Shown: positions 12,535-25,620 of the stretch, in pieces
Layout of the letters: each line of letters begins with the position of its first letter
How positions within the stretch are numbered: the first letter of the stretch is position 1
DNA from: Tamarix chinensis
Taxonomy: Eukaryota > Streptophyta > Magnoliopsida > Caryophyllales > Tamaricaceae
DNA: 64,000 nucleotides
Reading direction: 5' to 3'
Assembly: GCA_030549775.1 (NCBI GenBank)
Contig: CM060174.1
Coordinates: 30,322,117 to 30,386,116, forward strand
Position numbers and translations under genes: made by a program
The notes under the pieces: model-generated
Told to the model about the DNA's origin: nothing
The model's database searches: none
Seen by the model: only the letters and a program-made list of their open reading frames with translations

Positions 12535-12734
12535 CCCTAATAATAATAATGATACTAAAAATAATATCAATGAGAATATAAATAAGAATAATAATAATAA
12601 CAATAATAATAATAATTAAAAGGACATTATTCAAAAACAAAGTAAACTAAATGCTTCGGCCCCTTTACCAAAAAAATACTAATAATAATATTAGTAAAAT
12701 GAATAACCAAATTTAGTAGTAGTAGTAATAATGA

Positions 12735-12767
<33 letters not shown>

Positions 12768-13080
12768 AACAACAACAATAATAACATTATTAACAACACT
12801 AATGGTAAAATAGCTATATTAATATTAATGGAATAAGAATAATAGAAATTCAAAATAGGAAATAATAATAATAATAATTATACTCATAACATATTAATAT
12901 TAATAATAGTAATAATAGAGATAATAAGAATAATAATAATAAAATCAAAATAAAACTTACAATAGGGCTTCAGCCCTCAACAAAAATAATAATCAAAACA
13001 TTAATACTAATAATAATACATATTAAAAATATAAATAATAATAATAATAATAGTATTTATATGAAAATAATTGAAATAAA
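12535..13080. repeat. AAT-rich microsatellite region in copy C
   Basis: Counterpart of 8820-9540 in copy B: short AAT runs with the phrase AGGGCTTCAGCCCTC near 12964. Confidence 0.8.
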
Positions 13081-14757
13081 ATAATTTAAGGGTTATAAAA
13101 ATAGGGAAAATGGCTGAGAGGGTCTAGGGTTCAACCTTAGGATGGTGGGGATAAGTAGCACCGGTGGTGGTTCACGGAGGCGGCGGCGGTGGCCGAAAAA
13201 ACAGAAGAAAAGGGTAAAAGTTGGATGCTGGGAAAAAGATAGGGAAAATTAAGGTGGGAGTTAGGGTGTTTTGAGTTTCCTAGAAGGAGAGGGACAAAAT
13301 GAAGGTGGTGGCGTAGCCAAAGGTGGCGGCGCACAGCGGCGGTGGTGGCGACCGAATGGCGGAGAAGGAGAGAAAGTGAGGAGGAGAGGGAGGAAGGTAT
13401 AAGGTGATCTGCAGAACATTTTAGAAGGTGAAAGAAGTGGCGGCAGTGGCGGAAGAGATGGTTAAAGGTGGTTCGAAAGGTGGCGAAGACAGAAAAATAG
13501 GTTAGTTGGGAAGGGGACTTCGCACAGCGGGGATGGCTTGTGCAGGACGAATCGAGGGGGATGGATGATTTGGTTAGCTAGGGGGAGGTGCAAGAAAGAT
13601 TTTGGTGGCCATAGATGGCACCGAAGTTGGCTGGCGACGGCAGGCTAGGCGTCTTAAGTGAAGGCGGCGACAAGGTCGGGCATTCCTGGGTTGGGGATCA
13701 AGAGCTCGACGCAGGGCCATTTTGGGGGGTATTTATAGGGTTAGAAGGGAGGCTAGGGTTCTGTGGGTCGGCGTGGGATTAGGAAAGTAGGGTTTTGGTT
13801 TCGCTAGTGGGAGTAAAATTCGGGCAAGGGGATGCATAGGAGAGAGAAAGAGCATTGCGTGATAAAAGGGAGAGTTGGATTGGTCTATGCAGTCGCCGAA
13901 TCAAGGGGAAGAGAAAGGGAGGATATCGGCCGGTCAAAACGGCCGAGATCGCCAGCTAAAATCTCGGACGGGCGACGTTGTTGCAGGTCGACGGTGGCTC
14001 AAGGAAGAAGAAGGAAGAAGATGGGGGGAAGGGGTGCTGGACTGGGCGGCCGGGAAAGAAAGAAAAGAAAAAGAAAGGTGGAAAACCGGGCCGAGCGCGA
14101 GGGAGGAGTAATTTAAATGAAACGCAGAGTTTTAGTGGGAAATAAAGTAAAAAACGGCGCATCGAGTGGCGGAATAAGGAGGCAACGTCGCGCGGCTGGG
14201 CTGGGCCGAAGGAAAGGAAAAAGGAGAAGTGGGCCGCGGGAGAGGCAACCCAAATAGGGAAAATGGGAGGAAAAAGAAAAAGAAAAAAAAAAGAAAATGA
14301 AGGAAAAAGGAAGAAGGAAAGGAAAAATAATAATATTGGGTATTTAAATTAATTAAAATATTTGATATATTTAAAAATAATAATATTTAAATAAAATAAT
14401 ATTTAAATCCCTTTTTAGGCTAAATTCAAATTTTTGAAAGGTTTTCTATAAATTCCATTTTAATTAGCAAAACACCCAAATTTTCTCCAATTAAATTATT
14501 TATAAAATTCACATTAACTTGGAACTATTTTCTCCTTCTTATTTTAAATAAATAATTTATTTAATTAATTTCTAAAATAAAATCCTTAATTAGCGAAAAT
14601 ACATAAAACTTTTATAATATTTTTTTTCTTATTTTCTTCTTAAATAGCCATAATCAATTCCCTTTTATTTTAATAAAAATAATTTATTGAATTAAACTTT
14701 CCAATAAAACCTTATTTAAATATAATTTTTAAAATTAGAAATTTTTGGGGCATTTCA

Positions 14758-16174
14758 ACGGCTGCGGTGATGGCCGAATGGGGAAGAAGGAGAGAAAGAG
14801 AGGAGGAGAGGGAGGAAGAGGAAAAGAAAGGTAGGGGAAGGTAGAGGGGAGTCTACAGTACAGATTGGGAGGTATAGGGAGCGGCAGAAGTGGTGGCAAA
14901 CGACGACACAAAGGATGGCAGGGGCAGAGAATAGGTTGATTGGGAAGGGGACTTTGCATGGCCGGGGTGGCTCGCATAGGAAGAATCGAGGGAGGGGAAA
15001 GATATAGTTAGTTAGGCTGCGGCAAAGTTGGTCTGAGGTGGCAACAACGGTGTCTGAAGGGGTGGCGGAGCACAAGGGAAATATTTTGGGTAGGTATTCA
15101 AAAACTTGAGCCTTATTGATTATAGGGGATATTTATAGATTAAAGGGAGGGCTAATATCAAAGGGAGGAACAAGAGGATCTGGAAGGTTAGTTAGGCCAC
15201 TAGTGACGATGGTTACCGGCGAAAAATTCAAATGGCCGAAGTTGTACGCATGAGAGAGAGGAGATCGTGGAAGAGGAGGGAGCGTTGGTTGGGCAAAAGG
15301 GCTGGCAAGTCAGGGGAAGAGAGAGGAAGAAAAATGGCCATAATGGGCAGATCGAACAGTGGGAAGAAGAGGAAGAAGAAGACGATGGGGGGAAAAAGGC
15401 TGGACCGGTGGTCCAGAAGAAAAGAAAAGAGAGGAGACCGGCCAGCGATGCAGGTTGAATTTTTTTTAACAAAACGCGGCGTTTTGATAGAAATGAAGGG
15501 AAGTGTCATGTAAGAGGGAAAGGGAAGGGGGATAGGCTACACGGACTAGGCCGCAATGAAGGTAAGGAAGGAGGGAAAGAAGGACTTAGGCCGCTGGGCT
15601 AGCCCAGGTTAGGAAGGAGAAGAAAAATAAAAAAGAAGAAAGAAAGAGATAAGGAGAAAAAGAAAAGAAAAAGAAGAAAGAAAAAGGAAAAAAGGGAAAA
15701 GGAAAAGAGAAAAATAATTAGGTTGGGTATCTAAATTAATTAAAATATTTGGGATATTTAATAAATCATAATATTTAAAAAAATTAATATTTAAATCCCT
15801 TTTTAGGCTAATTTAGGATGTTTAAAAGGTTTTCTTCATATATTCCTTTTTTATTAGCAAAACACCCTAATTTTTCTTCTATTTAATTATTTATAAAATT
15901 CCCGTTAATTTGGAACAATTTTCTCCCTTATTATTTAATATAAAATAATTTATTTAATTAATTTTAAAAATGAAAATTATTTCATTTTCCAAAATAATAT
16001 CTTTAATTAGCTAAAATACTAAAATTTCTCTTAATTATAATACTTATAAATTTCTCTTGATTTTCCCTAACTATTTCTATTTTATTTTAATAAAAATAAT
16101 TTGTTTAATTAATTTTCATAATAAAACCTTAATTAAGTATAATTTTTAAAATTAAAATTTTCGGGGGCATTTTA
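14758..16174 (-). mobile_element. Long LTR copy B, right segment (its 5' part)
   Basis: Purine-rich tract then AT-rich tail, parallel to 13335-14757 of copy C (compare GGCCGAATGGGGAAGAAGGAGAGAAAG here with its near-copy at 13350). It ends TCGGGGGCATTTTA at 16174, followed by GGTAA, which matches the duplication at 6010-6014. The terminal dinucleotide is TA rather than CA, probably a C-to-T change. Frames of up to 106 codons on both strands are composition artefacts. Confidence 0.75.
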
Positions 16175-18038
16175 GGTAAAGTTGGTGATTTAATAAGTAT
16201 GGAGGGAAATGTTGTAATCTTACAATTAAAAGGGGTAATTTGGTAATTATGTAAATATGAAAGGCAATATAGTAATTTTGCAAATAAAAAGGGATGACTT
16301 AGTTTTTTTTATAAACAATGGGTATTTCAATAATTTTTTAAGAATGATGGGTGTAAAATGATAACTTGCATATATCTTGTTAATGGATTAAATAAGTCTC
16401 CATAATCAAACATAAGTAACATTGAACAATGAAAATGGATTTGATAAATCAATGGGTATCACAAGAACATGACATAACCTAGGGTTGGATGGACAACTAA
16501 TGGTGTCATATGGTATTTATCTCATATTCAAGAAAGAGGTACCTTAATCATTAATCATGCACGGTATTGTGTGTTGGATGTGATATAAGGGCATGTTAGG
16601 GTTAAGTGTGTCATAACCCTTTGATGTGAACTAACTAGTCTCTAAGACCATATTATGATCATGATGTAATAAATACCTTATGACATATGAATAAATGGAA
16701 TTAAATCCTACATTGGAATTGGATGATATGAGGATGACCTTAGTGGGTTATGTAGGTTAACATGGATAACTATTTGAATAAGGATTACTTAATAATAATC
16801 AAAAGAAATGGAAGTGAATAAGTGTGTGGTTGTTGTGTTTCTCGTGTTCGCCTTAATTGAGACACTAATAATTAAAATGAAAGACCTCAAGATCAGGAAT
16901 AGTGGCTCTTTAGGGGTCGCTACCCTAATAACATGGTTTAGCCCACGATTATTCTAGTATTTGCTGGTGTGCCTTAATACCCCAGTCAACCCCTACATCT
17001 TACGCTATCTATCACTACGGACTTATTTAGGGGGTATGCATATTTATAGATTAGGTATCCTTATTGGTAGGGTACCATGTGTCCTCGTGCACCAATGTGA
17101 CTAGGGTACCTTTGTGTCCCTAGGTTGATGGTTGAAGGGTACTTTGTTGCTCACATACACTAGTATGACTAGTGTACCTTTGTATCTTTAGGTTCTTGAT
17201 CTACCCCTTGAGTTAAATAAATGGATTTGTTGTGCTAAATAAATGGAAAACACTAATAATGTAAAGTAAAAGATTATTAGGTCAAGCTCAGATCAATTAT
17301 ATCATGTGTACTAGTCCACTGGTAATAATAGTGGTTAAAGAGTGCTTTGCCCTGGAAGATGTATATATGTATTTTTGTCCACCGACAATAAAAGTAGGGG
17401 ATCCAAACTCAATAAACCAAATCTTGGATGTGCATAAATCATGGAAAAATACTAATCACTTATAGTGGAACATCGTGTGAGTCTGAGCCAGACCGATCCA
17501 CCTATCATAATAGTGGCCATGAGCCTTTTATCTTAGAAATCGATCCACCAACGAATAATAGTTGTCAAGTGAATTCTACCCTAAAGTGTATTTTTTGTCC
17601 ACTGGCTATAATAGTTGGGTTCCTGCCCTCACATGGTTATAATTCAAGAGATGATATTAAATGATATTCATTTAATGACTTAAAACCAAAAGAGTTACCA
17701 TCATCCTTGTGATCTATTGTAATATAAGTTTTGCTTTGATATATGTCTATCTCTTGGTATGTTATGGTATTGCTAAGTGAGTGGGCCTTATACTATGCAC
17801 TTCTTATTATATGAGGTGTTGCATTATATATTATCTCTTAAGTTGCTCTATACCTACCCATGTAATTGTTATATATAGTTATGTATTATGTGTACATGTG
17901 GGCCTTGCCTTTTGGTTGGGTAAAAAAGGTTACTCAGTACCACAGTACTAAAGGATTCCATTTGTGGACCCCTCCTTATTTATCGGGCAGTGTCCCAAGA
18001 CGTATAATGGTTGGGTAAGTACCCTATGGTGCCGCGCT
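16175..18038 (+). mobile_element. Long LTR copy D, right segment
   Basis: Resumes with GGTAA and the minisatellite (to about 16345). It then follows copy A closely: the CTCTTTAGGGGTCGCTACCCTAA block (16907), a TAGGGTACCTTTGTGTCCCTAGG phrase (17102), hairpin array (17316-17618) and the GTTACTCAGTACCACAGTACT phrase (17930). It stops at about 18038 where the 3' LTR of gypsy element 2 begins. Its expected last 350 bp or so were not found to the right of element 2. Confidence 0.7.
17316..17618 (+). repeat. Hairpin array in copy D
   Basis: Five units: CCACTGGTAATAATAGTGG (17316) and relatives near 17380, 17498, 17545 and 17599. More eroded than in copy A, with GTGG changed to GTTG or GTAGG in later units, which fits D being the older host copy. 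Confidence 0.65.
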
Positions 18039-18793
18039 TGGTGTGAATCTTCTTAGGAGATTGAACGTTTAAAGGTTAGAAGGAGTAAGATGATTTAGTC
18101 GTTTGAAGATTAGGAAGAAGAAAGAGAATTTTCAAGCATGATTCAAACAAGATTTAAAGAATTGTTTGAATCTTCAATCAATATTTTACAAGAAGATAAC
18201 TTTCAATATTTCTCCAAGAACACCTTCAAAGTGCTCTATCCAAGAGTACACCTAGTAGTCTTAGAAATTTTTCACTCACAAAATAGGGGAAATATAGCCA
18301 ATTGTGATACTTGTATTATATTCAATATAATCGACTCATATGTTATAATATGCCAAAACATGAAGTCATATAGGTAGCTATACTTTGCTAAATATCACAC
18401 TAAGGTAGCCAAGGCAATACACACATGGCTAACTAGCACACTAACTAGTAATAGCAATATATCACTACCTATATAATACATGAATCAAAAGAAAATTATT
18501 ACAAACAAACATAGCTAATTATTACATGAAAACAACTAACAAAAAGCCTTAATTTACATAAGAATGCTAACTAGGCCTTTTTGACTTGTATGTTTGACTT
18601 CCATGTATTTTGAAGTGTATGAATCTTCTCTCCTTGAAAATATTCCACATACCTACAATAATAGCTCAATGTACACTTTTTATGGTTATTCATAATATTA
18701 ATACTAACATCAAAGACACATATTGTAATAGGCTCTATTACTAAGTGTCCTAAATTCTCATTAGCTTGAGAATTCATGGATACTTCTCCATGA
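18039..18793 (-). repeat. 3' LTR of gypsy element 2
   Basis: Begins TGGTGTGAATCTTCTTAGGAG (plus-strand view) and ends before TTCTCCCTAAG, whose complement CTTAGGGAGAA is the polypurine tract. About 755 bp, similar in length and end structure to the 742-bp LTR of element 3. Confidence 0.7.
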
Positions 18794-19439
18794 TTCTCCC
18801 TAAGTTGAAAAGAATTTGTCCTCAAATTGACATCACTATAATAAGGTAAAGCACTAATATTAAATTTCCTTCAAATACTATGATAAGATTTTGGACGCTC
18901 AAGATCATGAGCACTTCCTCCAAATTTCCTATGGATTTTATATAGTCCATCTGCTCTTGGAACTATTTTATGTTTTCACAAATTAGGAAATATTTCTTTT
19001 TGCAAATGTAACCACACTAAATCAATGGGAGAAAATACATTTAGAGTGTGATGTTTGTTAGCTTTATTTTGATACCTTTCTTTGCTTGTTATATATTCCC
19101 CTTTATATGTCAACAAAGTTTTTCAAACAACTCAACTCTTTCCTTCAGCTCATAGTTTTTAAACTAACTTTTTTTAAAGGGTAACATGTTAAATGACATG
19201 TATGGATTTAGCCAATACACAATCATGAATGGAGTTGAATAAGTAATACTTGAAGGACATTGATTGCAAGCAGACTCGACTTAAGCTAACTGAATATTTG
19301 AATCCTTAGTACTTTTAATTACCAATCCTCTTAACAAAGTACCAAGAGTATGATTTGTAACTTCATTTTATCCATCGGTTTGTGAATGATGCGAAAATCT
19401 AAATAACATCTTAGTTCCTAACATGTTCCATATCTTTTT

Positions 19440-19748
19440 TCAAAAGTAACTAAAAAACCTTACATCTTTATCTAAAATAATAATTTTATGGATTCCATGT
19501 AGTTTCACAATTTCTTGAAAATAATAATTAGCAACATGTGTAGCATCATCAGTTTTATTATATGGTATAGAATGAGCTGTTTTAGAAAATCTATCTACCA
19601 AAACCATAATAGAATCTTTACCTCCTTCTATTCTAGGCGGTTCTAGGTTAAAGTCGATACTAACTCCTTCCCATGGTTGACTAGGCATGGGTAGTTGTGT
19701 ATATAAACCTTTGTAAAAAAAAACTTTTACTCTTTTTACGAGTAACAC
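19440..19748 (-). pseudogene. Integrase core remnant, gypsy element 2
   Basis: A minus-strand frame of 102 codons with the gypsy integrase core: a YKGLYTQLPMPSQPWEGVS stretch, the first catalytic Asp in VSIDF, the phrase VLVDRFSKTAH, and the second Asp in ILDKDVRF. It ends at a stop a few residues after the second Asp, in the same position as a stop in element 3. The third catalytic residue lies beyond and is not in an open frame. Role in the family: joining of the element cDNA to host DNA in the nucleus. Here it is a fragment in a dead copy. Confidence 0.8.
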
Positions 19749-20099
19749 ATCAGTTTACTATAAATTATACACCCTTAATCATCCATGGAAATTTGAAATT
19801 CTTTTAAAATATTTGTAATATATTTTATGTACCAAAATCTCCCACTATGGCTCATTTTTATACCATCTTAATTTTTAAAATCACTAATACTTGATCATGG
19901 CACACAAAGATTATTGAGTTTAAATAAAAATCCATCTTGTAATGCATAATTACCATAATATCCTTTTTCTTTTCATGCTTGATATTCATCACTAAAATCT
20001 TCATGTTTAGGATATAGTTCTCTCAACATATCAAAACCTAGCAATTTAGCATCTAATATAAAAAGCATTGTAGACCTTCAAGAAAGAACATCGGCTACT

Positions 20100-21190
20100 A
20101 CATTTTATTTTTTATCTAAGTATTTGATAGATAACACAAAGGATAATAAGAAACTTATCCAATTAGCATGTCTAGGAAAAATCTTATTTTGACCATATAA
20201 ATATTTCAAAATCTCATGATTAGAATGTAATACAAAGAGTTTATGCATTAAATAATGACTCCATGTCTCTAAGCTACATATGATGGTAAGGAATTCCTTA
20301 ATATATGTCAAATACTTAAATTTAGCTCCATTTAATTTTCACTATAGTATATAATAGGTCTTTTTTCTTGTAAAATAACCCATCCTATACCTACCTCACT
20401 AGAATCAAAAGTTACCTCAAAAAGTAGGCTAAAATTATGAATAGATAACACAGGACCATTACATAATTTATCCATATGGATATCAAATGCTATAGTTCCT
20501 TCATTTTCCCAATTAAATTCTCCTATAGAAACTAGCTAACTTATGAAAACTTCCCACTTTATTAATATCCATAAGAATAGGCCACTCTTTAAAATCTTAT
20601 ATATTAGTGGGATCAACTTTAATACACTCACCACTAATAATATAACCAAGAAAAATAATATTTGGAAGCATAAATTAACATTTTTCCAATTTTTCATACA
20701 GTTAATTTCCACTAGTTTATCAAATAGTTTCTTTATATGCACGAGATGTTGATATTCATTCTCACTATATACAAGTATGTCATCTGAAAAAACCATAATG
20801 AATTTACCTAAGAATGGACAAAGAATTTCATTCATTATTTCTATAAAAGAACTAGGTGAATTATACTATAAAATTGCACAACGGTCCATTCATAATGACC
20901 ATATTTAGTTTCAAAAGCAATATTCCATTCATTACCTTTCCTAATTCTCATTTGATGATAACCACTTCTTAGATCAATTTTTGATAACACACATTCATCA
21001 CATATTTAATCAAGCTTGTCATTAAGTCTAGGCATAAGAAATCTATATTTGATAGTTATATTATTTACAACTTTAGAATCTATGCACATGCATGAGGTAC
21101 CATCTTTCTTAGGAACTAGAAAAGAAAGTACACAATAAGGACTCATACCTTCTCTCATATAACCTTTATCAACCATTTCTTGTATTTATC
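20100..21190 (-). pseudogene. Reverse transcriptase and RNase H remnant, gypsy element 2
   Basis: Minus-strand remnants in several frames. At 20536-20835 the polymerase active-site region reads FSDDILVYS, so the usual Tyr-Leu-Asp-Asp has become Phe-Ser-Asp-Asp while both aspartates remain. At 20105-20311 the RNase H region has the HKLFVLHSNHEILKYL stretch, equivalent to the family motif HSDH with Asp changed to Asn. Reading on to about 21190 gives eroded palm and finger sequence similar to element 3 at 26658-27200. Many stops and shifts; no product expected. Confidence 0.75.
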
Positions 21191-21539
21191 TTTGTAATTC
21201 CTTATCTTCTTCTAGAGACATCTATAAGCAGGTTTATTAGGTAAAGGCATACTAGGAATTAAATCTATAGCATGCCTTACACCTCAAATAGGGGGTCATT
21301 CAAGAGGTAAGTCATTAGGAAATACATCATTATATTCATCAAGTAATCAAGAAAGATTAGAATTGTTGGAATTATTCTCCTTTAATTTTGATTCTCTTAC
21401 TACTAATGCATAGCAAGCACCTACCTCCTTAATGGAACTAATCATATCTTTTTATTGTAAAAATAATTGATTCTTAATCTGTTTAAGTTGCATATGATCA
21501 CATTGATATGGTTTAAATTTATACTTCTTTTGATCTTTA

Positions 21540-23113
21540 AGAATAATATATTCATTAGTTACATCATCATAGATTGCATTTCTATCATATTGCCACAGTC
21601 GTCCTAGTAATATACAACAAGCATCCATAAGTAATACATCATCATGATAGTCACTAATATAAATGGCAATTAGTGTTTTGCTTATCTACTATAGCACGTT
21701 TGTCCTTATTCATCTATTGTAGTGAATATGGTTTAAGATGATTAGTAATTATTAAACCAAGTTGTCTAACCATCATTTCACTAGCAACATTATTACATGA
21801 ACCACTACCTATAATTACTTGAGAAACCTTATCACCAATTCTACATTTAGTTTTAAAAATCTTATCCTTTGCGCAGATAGACTATTAGGTTGGATTTGTA
21901 GTACCCCCTTAAGTACAAAACACAAATAACCATCTTCATCATATCCACTCAAGGTATCATCATTAGATTAGGTCTATAGGTCATCATTATCATCACATGG
22001 TTCCATACTTGCTATTTCATTTAAGGTAAAAATTATTTGGTTAGGAAATTATCTAGAAAAATGACCATTTCCTTTTCATTTAAAACATTTCTTTTTGGAC
22101 ACCTCATTCACCTTGTTTTTACATTTTTCATCTCAGTTAGGGTGGAGTTTCTTCTCAATAGTTGAAGATACATATATCCCATATTTTAAAGTAGATGTAT
22201 TCAAATAGTTTTTGGTTGAAGTAAAAATCAAAGCATTTATTATAGCACAGGCCTTAGTAGAGTTAGTTTTTATTTCACATTTTGAAGCTAACTCAGTCAA
22301 ATGATCAAGAGAATCATAGGCAAGCATTTCAAATTTTTTCTTTCATTAAGTTATTAAGGTGACATAACTATCTAGCACATTTTTGTTCTTTTCTTTCTTG
22401 AATATCACATAAGAGTGCTACTCTTTCAAATTCCCTAGTATATTCCTCTACACTAAATAGTCCTTCTCTAAGAGTAGTTAATTTAATTTATATTCTTATT
22501 CATAATTTAGTAGTTACTATACATTATTCATACAGTTTTACATTTCATACATTTCTCCATCGACTTGATTTTACTTTTATCTTATCTTTCACAAGTTGTC
22601 TTGAAATTATCATACAACACTAGTAAAAAATTTAAATTTCAGAGTACCAAGCTTACATCTATATTCATCAACGTACTCTCTAAATTCAAATACAACTTTT
22701 ATTTCATACAACCATTCAAAATCTAATTCAATATCTAATTCACCATAAAAATAAGGGAGCTCTAGCCCAAAGCCATTATCTTCAATAGGATTATACCTTA
22801 GATGGTAATTTGTATGGCCTTCTTGATTGTTATTGATATCACTGTAGACATTGTAATTCACCCTTTATTCATATTCCATTTTCTTGTTGATGTATCCACC
22901 TCTTGCTTGTACTACTCACCTTACCATGCTTTCTACTCGATGATTGGCGGCTTCCAATGTTTTGCATATGTTAGAGTTTCTCTTGGTTGGCTACTCTAGT
23001 CTCCAACCTTGGAGTTGGATTTAAATGGAAGGAGGCTACTAAAGTTGTATATTAGTAGCATACACACTTGATGGATGTTGTTAAAGAGAATCGAATATAG
23101 CTTTCATGGAGAT
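21540..23113 (-). pseudogene. Gag and protease remnant, gypsy element 2
   Basis: The segment 22610-22861 (minus) has the gag phrase FEFREYVDEYRCKLGTLKFK, close to the same part of element 3. About 22045-22105 is the former zinc knuckle: K-C-F-K then a stop, G-H kept, and the later Cys positions lost, so it cannot bind zinc. About 21570-21850 corresponds to the protease region, with the NNVASEMM phrase of element 3 still visible. A possible gag start codon is at 23111-23113 (GCCATGGGTGAAG context). Broken throughout. Confidence 0.65.
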
Positions 23114-23546
23114 TTCTTCACCCATGGCTATTATTCTTGCTGAAATCAACCTTTGTAAGGTGTGTTTGCTGCTTGATGTTAGGTCATGATGGATTCTTGG
23201 AGGAGCTTCAAGAATCTTGGAAGATTCTTGGTCATGAAGATGAAGTAGTAATGGAAAGGAATTGGTTAGAAGGAATACAACCAATTAATTACCACAATGA
23301 AGGATGGGTGAAGTTAGGATTGGATATCTAAGAGAGATACAGTATAACAGGAAGAAAGGATCATTAGGAAGTTGAAGTTCTTTAGCTTTGAGGATTGAAG
23401 ATTCAAACAGAACTTTGAAGATGAACTAAGAAGGTTGGCTAATCACACTTGCATGTATTTATATGGATGAGTAAGAGAAGGGAGGCCGAATAATAGGTTT
23501 TCCATTTGAATGATTGAAATAACCAACCTAGCTTTGTTAGCAAACA

Positions 23547-24018
23547 CGGTGTGAATATTCTTAGTAGATTGAAAATTTGAAGGATAGAAAGAGTAAGGTG
23601 ACATAGAGTTTTGAAGATGAGGAAGAAGAGGGAAAATATTCATGCAAGATTCAATTAAGATTGAAAGAATGGTATGAATCTTCAATATATATTCAACTAG
23701 AAATCAGCAAGAAGATAAATTTTATTGTTTCTTCGAGAACATATTCAAAGTACTCTATCTAAGATTACACCAAGTAGTCTTAATAAATTTTCACTCACAA
23801 AAGAGAGGATATTTAGGTAAATGTAATACTTGTATTAGATTCAATATAATAAAATCATATGTTACAATATGAAAAAGCATATAGTTATATAGGTAGCAAT
23901 ACATTTCCATGTAGCACAACAAGGTAGGTAAGGTAATACACACATAGCTAACTAGAATACTAACTAGTAATAGCAACATATCACTAATCTATATAATACA
24001 TGAATCAAATGTAAAATT
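23547..24018 (-). repeat. 5' LTR of gypsy element 2, first segment
   Basis: Matches the left LTR from GGTGTGAATATTCTTAGTAG on. Next to it, GCTTTGTTAGCA (23531-23542) is an eroded complement of the iMet-tRNA primer-binding site. It is cut at 24018 by element 3 and continues at 32516. Confidence 0.7.
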
Positions 24019-24760
24019 TGGTGTGGATCAAAGTGGAAGAGAAGTGTAGGATCGAATAACTTCTTTGTTTTGATCATCCACATGAAGAAGAAGGGCTTAG
24101 TTTAACAAAGATTAAACACTATTATAGGTAAATTTCAATGGGAAGATAAACTTTGAATGTTAATGCACATTCAAAGGATCTAAAGAGGAAGGATTACCCG
24201 GCACTTTCCTATCTAAATATGTCTCCAAAAGAGGGAAAAATGCAAGCTATTCAACTTGAAATTTTTGTTCAAAATGATTTCTATTATTCATCTATGCATA
24301 TGCATGTACAAGGAGGTAGTATATATAGAAAGAGTAGCTGACTAAAAGGGCTTAACCCAGTCTATTATCCTCCTTAATTCAAGCTAGATTTAACTCACTT
24401 GAATCAAGCCTATATAATACCTATTTTTAATCATAATATCATCATTTAAATGATATTAATTAATAACATTACAAAGCCCTACAATCAACTATGGTACATA
24501 TATGAAATTAAAACAAAACCATAGCTTACATGAAATATACTTTAGGGTTTACAACAAGCATAATATAACTAATGATATCACCAACTATATCTTGTTGTAG
24601 TATTAACCCATGTATGACATAACCTTGCATCTTTGAATGCTTGTACACTTTAAATCTTTTCTTGTGTGTTGACTTCTTCACCTTGCAAATATGTAACATA
24701 CCTACAAGAATATCTTGAGAATCATTAGAAACTTGAGATACATTAGATGCAACTGCATCA
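24019..24760 (-). repeat. 3' LTR of gypsy element 3
   Basis: Plus-strand view TGGTGTGGATCAAAG...CTGCATCA. It contains a TATATATA run at 24320-24327 on the promoter side. The polypurine tract CTTGGGGAGAA (complement of 24761-24771) abuts it. Confidence 0.8.
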
Positions 24761-25071
24761 TTCTCCCCAAGTTGAAAAGAATTTGTCCCCAAATTATCAT
24801 TAGTATAATAAGGAGACAAATCACCAATTTCTTGAATTTCCACCATTATGATCTGGAAGTTCAAGTTTATAAGCATTATCCCCAAATTTTCTTAGTATTT
24901 TAAAAGTTCAATCAGCTTTTGGCATTATTTTATATTTACGTAAATTAGAAAATCTTTCTTTACACAAAGGTAACGAAACTAAGTCATGAGGAGAATATAC
25001 CTGTGGGGTTCTATACTTATTTGCTTGACCTTTATACCTAGCATTAGCTTTTAAATATTGGTCTTTATTTT

Positions 25072-25620
25072 CTAATGAAGTTGTTGAAAGAATTTGACTC
25101 TATCTTCATCTTCATAATTTTGTAATTCTCCTTTCTCTATAGGCATCATATTGATTGGCATGTGTGGATTCACTCCATAAACCACTTCAAATGGACTAGC
25201 TTGAGTAGTACTTGATGGACTTGGATTGTAAGCAAACTCTGCATGAGCTAACTTAACATCCCAATATTTAGTACTTTTATTAACCAAACCTCTTAATAAT
25301 GTACCAGGAGGATGATTAGTTACCTCTGTTTGACCGTCGGTTTGTTGATGATGTGAAGTGCTAAATAACAATTTAGTACCAAGCATATGAAATAAAGTTT
25401 TCTAAAAATAACTCATAAAATTAACATCCCGATCTGAGACAATAATTTTAGGCACATCATGAAGTTTAACAATTTCTCTAAAATACAAATCTGCAACATG
25501 CGTGGCATCATCGGTTTCACTACATGGAATAAAATGAGCCATTTCATAAAATCTATCTACTACCACAAGAATAGAGCCTTTACCATGTTGTGGCCTTGGT
25601 AACCCTAGGATAAAGTCCAT
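25072..25620 (-). pseudogene. Integrase of gypsy element 3
   Basis: One frame with a single stop (25402-25404). First part: [20 protein letters not shown] with the first catalytic Asp, [15 protein letters not shown], and VSDRDVNF with the second Asp. Second part, after the stop: TSHHQQTDGQTEVTN with the catalytic Glu, then a typical gypsy C-terminal core ending in FEVVYGVNPHMPINMMP. All three catalytic positions are therefore kept. The zinc-binding N-terminal region lies upstream (about 25690-25870) in broken frames. Further downstream, about 24860-24990, a chain with FKILRKFGDNAYKLELP resembles the GPY/F-type C-terminal module of chromoviruses. No chromodomain was recognised. Confidence 0.85.

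Larger units (their letters stand above)
10080..14757 (-). mobile_element. Long LTR copy C nested in copy B
   Basis: Left end GGTAACACCCC (first base changed from the expected T); right end GGGGCATTTCA, the reverse complement of TGAAATGCCCC. About 4.7 kb. It repeats copy B in the same orientation: the TTACTGCCACACTTAGTACC phrase, hairpin array, minisatellite, AAT region and purine-rich region. The sequence to its right (14758 on) continues copy B from a point matching about 13335 of C. The 5-bp flanks (GTTTA, ACGGC) do not match, so the insertion site has been altered or one end is misplaced. Confidence 0.7.

Noticed and set aside
15232..15513. Lys/Arg-rich plus-strand frames and opposite Ser/Pro-rich frames
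   Set aside because: Purine-rich tract of LTR copy B; mirror-image composition on the two strands.
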